NCBI GenBank assembly: GCA_023480605.1
Contig: JAMCWS010000209.1
Span: 1 to 6,620 of the forward strand
Source of the DNA: a bacterium
GTDB lineage: Bacteria; Sumerlaeota; Sumerlaeia; MVZB01
Direction: 5' to 3'
Length of the DNA stretch: 6,620 bases
Shown: piece after piece, positions 1 to 4,659 of the stretch
Layout of the letters: each line of letters starts with the position of its first letter
Numbering within the stretch: the first letter of the stretch is position 1
Notes under the pieces: model-generated
Told to the model about the DNA's origin: nothing
Database searches by the model: none
What the model saw: the letters and a program-made list of their open reading frames with translations, nothing else
Program-made: the position numbers and the translations under genes

Positions 1-1063
1 AGTAATGAACGTTCTGACTGTTGATCTCGGAGTCGACCTTGGCGATGGTGCGGTCGAGGAGTTTCTTGACGGAGGGATTGGCGTGGATGACCCAGTCGCT
101 GAACGAACGGTCGCGGAAAACGAGTGAAAGATTGTGAACGCCGGGATGCAGATCGGTCGCCCGGTTGCGGTTGGCGCGAGAACGGCCGTTGCCGCCGCGC
201 CGCGCCAACTGGATCTGGTTCCAGGACTTCATCAGGACGTCGTTTTCGCTGGAGACGGCTTGGTGGTTGTCGAGGAGGATCACCAGGTGGCCCTGGCCGA
301 GTTTTTCGTGCTGGCAGAAGGCCTGAAATTCCTCGTCGAGGATTTCGAGGGCGCGCAGTGAGAAGGCGCTCTCGGGAAACCAGAACGGAATGACCAGCAG
401 GCCGTTCTCGCCGTGGCCGGCCAGGAAGTCTTGATAAATCTTGATGATGCGCAGATAAAAAATCAGGCCCGAACGGATGCAAAGACGCATCTCGGCCTCG
501 GAGTTGAGCAGGGGCAGCAGGTTGTGAAACGGCGTGGTCAGGCAGGGCGAAACGATCCCCTGGGCGAAGAGCTTCATCAGGTTGGAGTAGGTGGTCTCGC
601 CCGACTCGTAGTCGGTCTCGATGATGCGGTGCAAGGTATCGGGATCGACGCAGATCGACATGAAGGGGAAGCCGACGGGGTCGCCGGTGTTCTGGGCGAT
701 CGACGTTTCGATGAAGCGGCCGATACCCTGGAACAGGTCGAACATGATGCGGTAGATCTTGAGCATCAGGTCGGGGGCGTTCTTGCCCCGGACAATCTGA
801 TCGCCCACCTGGACGGCCAACGGCGAGAAGCGTTCGATCCAGACGGGGGGCTCGGAGAAGTTGTCGATCAGTTCCTCGGTGTCTTCGTTTTCCAGATCGA
901 CGGGCAGGAGGCGTTCGATGTCGATGCGCGAGCCGATGGGGTAGGTAAAGCCGTGATAGATGGGATGAAACAGGTTAATGGCGGACTGATCACTGCGCTG
1001 GGGTTCCACCGAAGCGGCCATCGATTGACAGAATCCAGGCCGGGTTGCTTTCGCGGGACTCAA
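1..1063 (-). CDS. GH57-like glycoside hydrolase, N-terminal part (C-terminus beyond window)
   Basis: My translation of the minus strand gives 354 open residues that run off the left edge. Features matching GH57 enzymes (alpha-amylase/4-alpha-glucanotransferase type, retaining, acting on alpha-glucans) appear in family order. A histidine-rich N-terminal strand FHPIYHGF (residues 32-39) sits where HQP is usual. A second motif with TTPFHNLLPLL lies at 175-185. FWFPESAF (227-234) has Glu231 at the expected nucleophile position. FRDRSFSDW (316-324) resembles the family's RD..LSD segment. The acid/base Asp motif normally follows and would lie outside the window. I chose the TTG at 1063-1061 because AGGAGG lies 6 nt upstream. 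The in-frame ATG at 1021-1019 has no comparable site. No signal peptide is evident, so the protein is probably cytoplasmic. It has its own promoter and leader. The family call is by motif reading only. The reading frame is very secure; substrate and exact activity are not. Confidence 0.72.
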   Translation of the reverse strand, partial: MSPAKATRPGFCQSMAASVEPQRSDQSAINLFHPIYHGFTYPIGSRIDIERLLPVDLENEDTEELIDNFSEPPVWIERFSPLAVQVGDQIVRGKNAPDLMLKIYRIMFDLFQGIGRFIETSIAQNTGDPVGFPFMSICVDPDTLHRIIETDYESGETTYSNLMKLFAQGIVSPCLTTPFHNLLPLLNSEAEMRLCIRSGLIFYLRIIKIYQDFLAGHGENGLLVIPFWFPESAFSLRALEILDEEFQAFCQHEKLGQGHLVILLDNHQAVSSENDVLMKSWNQIQLARRGGNGRSRANRNRATDLHPGVHNLSLVFRDRSFSDWVIHANPSVKKLLDRTIAKVDSEINSQNVHY

Positions 1064-1078
1064 GGTTACCCTCCTTCC
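1064..1078 (-). promoter_or_regulatory. Strong ribosome binding site deciding a TTG start
   Basis: The minus strand reads GGAAGGAGGGTAACC directly before TTG at 1063. The AGGAGG core (1075-1070) is a full anti-16S match with a 6-nt spacer. This fixes the GH57-like start 14 codons upstream of the first in-frame ATG. Confidence 0.85.
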
Positions 1079-1110
1079 AACCTCTGCAACGAGAACGCAC
1101 CAGGCGGGCA

Positions 1111-1147
1111 TTTCGGTTTAGCGGTGAGGCGGGAGCCGCAACCGAAA
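1111..1147 (-). other. Hairpin in the leader of the GH57-like gene
   Basis: Arms TTTCGGTT (1111-1118) and AACCGAAA (1140-1147) pair over 8 bp. GCGG (1121-1124) and CCGC (1136-1139) extend the stem by 4 bp after a two-base TA bulge, closing an 11-nt loop. It lies between the predicted transcription start and the ribosome binding site, so it would form in the mRNA leader. It does not match a riboswitch I recognise. Confidence 0.5.
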
Positions 1148-1166
1148 CCCTGACGGTCGAAAGGCG

Positions 1167-1190
1167 ACCTGGGATCGCGAGATACCAGGT
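1167..1190 (-). other. Imperfect 24-bp inverted repeat in the leader
   Basis: ACCTGG (1167-1172) and CCAGGT (1185-1190) are perfect 6-bp arms. Inside them, after one mismatch, GAT/ATC pair around a 4-nt centre. It lies about 25 bp downstream of the predicted transcription start, so it could be a repressor operator or an RNA hairpin. No known operator consensus is recognised. Confidence 0.45.
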
Positions 1191-1220
1191 GCATCGTGCG
1201 CCGTACTATTCTAACGCAGG

Positions 1221-1249
1221 ATTAGACCACATCCAAGCGGATTGGTCAA
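1221..1249 (-). promoter_or_regulatory. Sigma70-type promoter of the GH57-like gene
   Basis: The minus strand has TTGACC (1249-1244) as -35 and TCTAAT (1226-1221) as -10. Each matches the consensus at 5 of 6 bases, and they are separated by exactly 17 bp. The predicted start near 1214 gives a leader of about 150 nt before the TTG at 1063. The site lies inside the 352-bp gap (1064-1415) between the ClC stop codon and the GH57-like start. I see no other gene in that gap and no convincing terminator after the ClC gene. Confidence 0.7.
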
Positions 1250-1415
1250 GGACAAACGTGGCGGCGAGCGCAAAACGAGCCAAAAATCAAGGCTTTTTTC
1301 CAATTCCGGGACGTGAAAACGCCATCGGCAAATCGTTAAATTGACATTGCCGTCATCTTATTCGGCGCGCTTCGAAGTCCAATTGCGCCAATTCGGGCCG
1401 GTTATTTTCTGTCGG

Positions 1416-3245
1416 TCAGATCGCTTGGGTGAACTGCCAGTAGGCGTTGAGCGCGTCCTGGCGCGAGATCACCCCAAGGAAGGCCGCGTCGCGGGCCTTG
1501 GAGTCGAAGACCGGCAGCACCTCGGCCTCGGAGGCGCCAAAGTAGGCCAGGGCATCTTTGAGGCTCATCTCCGGCGTCAGGCGCGGCGTGAAGGCGTCGG
1601 TGATGTCGGTCTGCACCAGCAGGTGAGAAAGCTCGGACTCCGAAATGGTCATCCGCATTTCGTGAAGCGAGACGATGCCGGCGAACTGGCCTCCATCGCC
1701 GCGAACGACAAACCAGCGCGCCAGGCCCTCCTTGACGCGCTCGAGCGCCTCGCAGACGGGAATGTCCCCCGGAAGCTCTTCGAACCCCGAGGTATGAAGG
1801 ACCGATTGAACGCGCACCAGGCTGAGCGGGTCGGACTCGCGCGCATGGTCAAGGTCGATGCCCATGCGAAGGAACTCGAGCGTGTAAACCGACATGTTGC
1901 GACTGAATTGCATGACAAACACCGTCAGGGCAACGGTGGTCATCACGGGCAGCAGCAATTCGGGGGCGTTGCCGCCGTGGCGCAGGGTGATCATGATGGC
2001 CGTGATCGGCGCCCCCAGCGCCCCGGCGATCAGGCCGGCCATGCCCATGACGGCGAAGGCGTCCTGGCTGGGCACCCAGCGCAGTTCCTTGAGCAGCATG
2101 CCGAAAGCCGCGCCGCCCATGACGCCGATGAAGATCGCCGGCGCGAACGAGCCGCCGGGATTGCCCGAGCCCAGTGACAGGGAGGTGGCGAGGATCTTGA
2201 GGAACATCAACACCAGCAGGAAACACACCGGCGCCAGCCAATGGCCGCCGACCTGGAGAAAGGCGCCGCGCAGCCATCCTTCGCTCGGGTTGATCGTCTC
2301 GGGTCGCATGACCTGACGGATCCAGTCGTAACCTTCGCCCATGACGTTGGGGAAAACCAGGCCGATCAGACCGACGCAGAGCCCCCCGATCGCGGGCTTG
2401 AGCCACATCGGGATCCGGATTCGGTGAAACTGGTCGTGGCAGGCGCCCAGCCCGCGGATGTAAAGGATTGACAGGAAGCCGCAGACGACGCCCAGCAGGG
2501 CAAAAAAAGGCAAATCATGGGCGGAGATATCGAGCCGCGCGGGAAAGGCGATGGCCATCCGGTCGCCCAGAAAAAACTGGGCAATCACCGAGGCGACGAC
2601 GGCCGAGACCGCGATGGGCGTAAACGAGGCGATCTCATAGTCGCGCAAAATCACCTCGATGGCGAAAAAAAGCCCGCCGATGGGGGCGTTGAAAACCGCG
2701 GCGATGCCGCCGGCCACCCCGGCGCCGATTAGGGGCTTGACCATCTTGGGCGGAATCTTCACCAGCCGGCCGATCTGGCTGCCGGTGACCGAGCCGATCT
2801 CGGCGATGGGGCCTTCGGGGCCGACCGATCCGCCGGAGGCCAGCGTGACGATCGACAACAGCGAGGGAACGGCCATGCGCAGTTTGAAATAAATATGCCC
2901 CGAGGCCACCGCGCGCAGGATGGCGGGGATGTGATGACTTCCCTCGAACTTGCCGAAACGGAACAGGATCAGGCCGCAGATGAGGCCGCCGACGGCGGGC
3001 ATGAGCATTCGCTCGAGCGCGTCGAGCGACCAGATTTCGGGCAGGCCGGCGTGGTGATAGGCAGGGAAGAAGAGCTGTTCGCCTTTGATGGCCGCCAGGC
3101 GGAAGCAGACCGTCACGCCGCCGGTCAGCGCGCCGACGAGCGCGCCCATGATTAACAGGAAAAAGAATCGGCTGATGCGGAAAGTCCGGCCCGCGAGCAC
3201 GAACTGCATCTCATGGGCAGGCAATAGGGGCGAACTATCCTTCAT
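1416..3245 (-). CDS. ClC-family chloride channel/transporter with C-terminal CBS domain pair
   Basis: This 609-residue inner-membrane protein has a ClC core (about residues 27-465) followed by two CBS domains (about 475-535 and 547-607). Visible ClC landmarks are GSHHIP (102-107) at the first selectivity loop, GPEGP (142-146) with gating Glu144, APIGGLFFAIEV (187-198), GGSFAP (364-369) and Tyr454 at the anion-coordinating tyrosine. Such proteins move Cl- or other anions, as channels or as 2Cl-/H+ exchangers; CBS pairs commonly sense nucleotides. The internal proton glutamate of E. coli ClC (Glu203) aligns with Val198 here, as in ClC channels. The usual GSGIP appears as SHHIP. The start overlaps the 3' end of the EIIA gene by 11 bp. 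AGGAG lies only 1 nt before this ATG, so reinitiation after EIIA translation, or a slightly later start, is possible. Family assignment is very secure; the transport mechanism is not. Confidence 0.95.
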   Translation of the reverse strand: MKDSSPLLPAHEMQFVLAGRTFRISRFFFLLIMGALVGALTGGVTVCFRLAAIKGEQLFFPAYHHAGLPEIWSLDALERMLMPAVGGLICGLILFRFGKFEGSHHIPAILRAVASGHIYFKLRMAVPSLLSIVTLASGGSVGPEGPIAEIGSVTGSQIGRLVKIPPKMVKPLIGAGVAGGIAAVFNAPIGGLFFAIEVILRDYEIASFTPIAVSAVVASVIAQFFLGDRMAIAFPARLDISAHDLPFFALLGVVCGFLSILYIRGLGACHDQFHRIRIPMWLKPAIGGLCVGLIGLVFPNVMGEGYDWIRQVMRPETINPSEGWLRGAFLQVGGHWLAPVCFLLVLMFLKILATSLSLGSGNPGGSFAPAIFIGVMGGAAFGMLLKELRWVPSQDAFAVMGMAGLIAGALGAPITAIMITLRHGGNAPELLLPVMTTVALTVFVMQFSRNMSVYTLEFLRMGIDLDHARESDPLSLVRVQSVLHTSGFEELPGDIPVCEALERVKEGLARWFVVRGDGGQFAGIVSLHEMRMTISESELSHLLVQTDITDAFTPRLTPEMSLKDALAYFGASEAEVLPVFDSKARDAAFLGVISRQDALNAYWQFTQAI

Positions 3246-3702
3246 GCTCCTGGATGATCGTGAGGAAATCCAGTGGGATTTCGGCCCGCAACAGGGCCTG
3301 GCGGATGCCGTCGTGTTTAAGCAGATGCGTGACCTGCGCCAGGATGCGGACGAAATCCCGCGTCTGGTGGTCGGAAGCGGCGATCATGAAGACGAGGTGG
3401 ACGGGCCGCCCGTCCATGGCGCCGAAATCGACGCCCTTTTTGATCCGGCCGACCGCGATGACGTAATCGTTGACCTGGGGAATTTTAACGTGAGGGATGG
3501 CGATGCCCATGCCGACGCCGGTGCTGATCTGGTGCTCGCGACGCATGATAGCCTCGTAAAGGGCCTTGCCGTCGAGCACGCGGGGATCCTCGGCCAGTTG
3601 GTCGCAGAGGATGCGGAGAACCTCCTCTTTCGTATCCACATCGAGTTCGAGAACCCGGTCGGATTCTATCAATTCGCCCAGCTTGATGTTGGTCAAGGAC
3701 AA
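3235..3702 (-). CDS. PTS EIIA-type (fructose/nitrogen class) domain protein
   Basis: A single EIIA (PTS_EIIA_2) domain fills about 155 residues. The conserved segment TGVGMGIAIPHVK carries the phosphorylatable histidine, His71 when numbered from the TTG at 3702-3700, close to the His73 position of E. coli PtsN. No EIIB or EIIC part is attached or nearby, so a regulatory rather than sugar-importing role is likely: it would accept phosphate from HPr/NPr and control a partner. I chose the TTG because GAGGAGAG lies 9-11 nt upstream and the protein then begins MSLTNIKLGELI, as family members do. An in-frame GTG at 3756 would add 18 residues unlike the family and has a poor ribosome site. The gene ends inside the start of the ClC gene, implying one mRNA and translational coupling. 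Control of the ClC protein by this EIIA is an inference from that arrangement. Confidence 0.92.
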   Translation of the reverse strand: MSLTNIKLGELIESDRVLELDVDTKEEVLRILCDQLAEDPRVLDGKALYEAIMRREHQISTGVGMGIAIPHVKIPQVNDYVIAVGRIKKGVDFGAMDGRPVHLVFMIAASDHQTRDFVRILAQVTHLLKHDGIRQALLRAEIPLDFLTIIQEHEG

Positions 3703-3713
3703 AATAGATCGCT

Positions 3714-3719
3714 CTCCTC
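3714..3719 (-). promoter_or_regulatory. Ribosome binding site supporting the TTG start of EIIA
   Basis: The minus strand reads GAGGAG here, then AGCGATCTATT and the TTG at 3702-3700. The spacer is slightly long. The site favours the TTG over the upstream in-frame GTG (3756), for which only a weak GGGG lies nearby. Confidence 0.6.
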
Positions 3720-3768
3720 GCAGGTATGCCGAACGAACCGCCTCATGTGCGCACACGCCCCATGTCTC

Positions 3769-3783
3769 GTTCGGAATCCGAAC
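3769..3783 (-). promoter_or_regulatory. Perfect 15-bp palindrome, candidate operator
   Basis: The plus strand has GTTCGGA, one central A, then TCCGAAC, giving 7-bp arms without mismatch. It lies in the EIIA-ClC leader, about 85 nt after the predicted transcription start and 66 nt before the chosen TTG. Related GTTCG/CGAAC half-sites recur around 3731-3738. The symmetry is direct; operator function is inferred. Confidence 0.4.
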
Positions 3784-3793
3784 CCGGCGTGAG

Positions 3794-3809
3794 GGCGGCG
3801 ACCGCCGCC
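3794..3809 (-). other. GC-rich hairpin in the EIIA leader
   Basis: GGCGGC (3794-3799) and GCCGCC (3804-3809) pair perfectly around a 4-nt loop. It would form a stable stem in the leader RNA. No U-run follows, so it is not an obvious intrinsic terminator. Confidence 0.4.
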
Positions 3810-3872
3810 GCGATCGCCCCTACCCCCCGTGGTCTTCCCCGACAGCCTCTACCCCGGAAGGGTTTCCCATTC

Positions 3873-3901
3873 TTTATATCGAATGCGAGTTTACGATGCA
3901 A
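3873..3901 (-). promoter_or_regulatory. Sigma70-type promoter of the EIIA-ClC operon
   Basis: The minus strand has TTGCAT (3901-3896) and TATAAA (3878-3873) separated by 17 bp. The -10 matches 5 of 6 consensus bases; the -35 keeps only the TTG. It lies in the 272-bp gap between the DUF3795 stop and the EIIA start. The predicted start near 3866 leaves a leader of about 160 nt. Confidence 0.6.
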
Positions 3902-3926
3902 GCTTTTTGCGCCCGGCGCCAAAAGC
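3902..3926. promoter_or_regulatory. 25-bp imperfect palindrome abutting the -35 box
   Basis: Arms GCTTTT (3902-3907) and AAAAGC (3921-3926), plus inner GCGC (3909-3912) and GCGC (3916-3919), pair around CCG with one mismatched pair. This gives 10 paired positions. T-rich sequence precedes and A-rich sequence follows the GC core on both strands, which is the wrong arrangement for an intrinsic terminator. A protein-binding site just upstream of the promoter is more likely; that function is inferred. Confidence 0.4.
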
Positions 3927-3974
3927 GCGCCGAGACGGACGCACCTCACTTTGGCCCGCCATCCGTGCCGGCAG

Positions 3975-4472
3975 TTATCGATTCAAGGATATACTCATAC
4001 CCTTCAGCCTTTCGACGGCGGCGCGGTGGGTGGGATGGCCGTCGTTGGCGAATTGGGTGATCAGGACGCAGGGGAAGTCGGGGCAGAGGCCGCAGTGAGC
4101 GAGACGCTTCTCATGCAGACAGCAGTGGCGGATCTTACAGTTCTCGTCCCAGACGAGCGCCTCGGGACCGCGGCAGCCCTGGCATTTGAACCAGTCGGCA
4201 CGGGCGGCGGCGCGGCCGGCCTTGCGCCAGTCGGCCGCCAGCGTCTCGGCGATGGCAGGATCGCCGGCCGGCCGGCGGATCGGGCAGGACCCGCATTCGA
4301 TGCCACAGGGAGCGAGCAACGGCGGCGCGCCGATGGGTTTTACCCTTGGGTTGGAGGGCATGGCATTCATTCCCGTGTCAGTGAGTGAGGATCGGTCGGG
4401 CGGCGCCAGCCAGCCGCAACCACCCAGCGGCGTACCGCATCCGGTGGTAAAGAGGAAGCGGCGGCGATCCAT
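3975..4472 (-). CDS. DUF3795-type cysteine-rich protein with Tat/lipoprotein-like leader
   Basis: This 165-residue protein has the DUF3795 cysteine pattern: CGIECGSCP (56-64), CQGC (97-100), C112, CC (117-118) and HCGLCPDFPC (126-135). That makes eleven cysteines in the domain, which suggests a metal or Fe-S site. The biochemical role of the family is unknown to me. The N-terminus MDRRRFLFTTGCGTPLGGCG carries RRxFL like a twin-arginine signal and LGGC like a lipobox with Cys19, although the hydrophobic stretch is short. Starting at 4472, GGAAG lies 8 nt upstream. Internal ATGs at 4370 and 4361 (Met35, Met38) would give a conventional cytoplasmic protein of about 130 residues and cannot be excluded. 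The gene stands alone between two gaps. The domain call is good; start and location are less certain. Confidence 0.83.
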   Translation of the reverse strand: MDRRRFLFTTGCGTPLGGCGWLAPPDRSSLTDTGMNAMPSNPRVKPIGAPPLLAPCGIECGSCPIRRPAGDPAIAETLAADWRKAGRAAARADWFKCQGCRGPEALVWDENCKIRHCCLHEKRLAHCGLCPDFPCVLITQFANDGHPTHRAAVERLKGMSISLNR

Positions 4473-4519
4473 AGGGCTGGCTTCCCACGCGCGAAGGATC
4501 GTGAATCGAACACGAAAGC

Positions 4520-4567
4520 GCGTTCGATTACGAACGTGTTCGATTACGAACGCGTTCGATTACGAAT
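4520..4567. repeat. Three tandem 16-bp palindromic repeats (GATTACGA type)
   Basis: The units are GCGTTCGATTACGAAC (4520-4535), GTGTTCGATTACGAAC (4536-4551) and GCGTTCGATTACGAAT (4552-4567), differing at only two positions. Each contains GTTCG-ATTA-CGAA(C/T), a small hairpin. The unit junctions also make palindromes such as CGAACGCGTTCG. A degenerate relative (ATCGAACACGAA) lies just upstream from about 4504. There are no spacers and no coding sequence. Similar GATTACGA-like intergenic tracts recur in some GC-rich bacterial genomes; this is from memory. Confidence 0.9.
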
Positions 4568-4595
4568 ACGATCACGATCACGATCACGATCACGA
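4568..4595. repeat. Hexanucleotide tandem repeat (ACGATC)x4 plus partial unit
   Basis: Four perfect ACGATC copies occupy 4568-4591, then ACGA. The tract directly continues the 16-bp repeat block and shares its ACGA/CGAT core, suggesting slippage expansion from the same seed. It is non-coding, lying between the GH38 stop and the DUF3795 start. Each unit contains GATC. Confidence 0.9.
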
Positions 4596-4597
4596 AA

Positions 4598-4618
4598 TCG
4601 CGTGCGCTGCGCGCGCGA
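4598..4618 (-). terminator. Weak candidate terminator hairpin after the GH38 gene
   Basis: On the minus strand TCGCG/CGCGA (5 bp), one C-A mismatch and GCG/CGC (3 bp) close a CAG loop. Three T residues (4597-4595) follow. It starts about 40 nt after the GH38 stop codon. The U-run is short, so Rho-independent termination is only possible. The hairpin merges into the repeat block downstream. Confidence 0.35.
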
Positions 4619-4659
4619 GCACGATGCCGAAAAAAATGTCTGCGGCAATCGTTCCTTGT

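Noticed and set aside
413..1153. Long plus-strand ORF of 246 codons
   Set aside because: It is antisense to the GH57-like gene. The minus frame has family motifs, a promoter and a strong ribosome site, while this translation is low-complexity (rich in D, G, V, Q) as expected of a shadow in GC-rich DNA.
1264..1302. AGCC/GGCT hairpin followed by a T-run on the plus strand, as a terminator
   Set aside because: The stem is only 4-5 bp, and no plus-strand gene ends here. On the minus strand, where it would serve the ClC gene, only a weak T-run follows.
1341..2177. Plus-strand ORF of 278 codons opposite the ClC gene
   Set aside because: It is opposite the CBS and C-terminal membrane part of a clearly recognised ClC protein. 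Its composition (His, Arg, Gly, Gln rich) is typical of an antisense shadow.
1416..3245. Fluoride-specific ClC (CLC-F)
   Set aside because: The gating glutamate GPEGP, the GSFAP motif, Tyr454 and a CBS tail fit ordinary ClC proteins. The Asn-rich filter motif expected of CLC-F is not seen.
3726..4388. Plus-strand ORF of 220 codons
   Set aside because: It spans the EIIA promoter gap and lies antisense to the DUF3795 gene, with no recognisable domain.
4520..4595. Possible CRISPR array
   Set aside because: Repeat units are only 16 and 6 bp and are directly contiguous, with no unique spacers and no cas genes.
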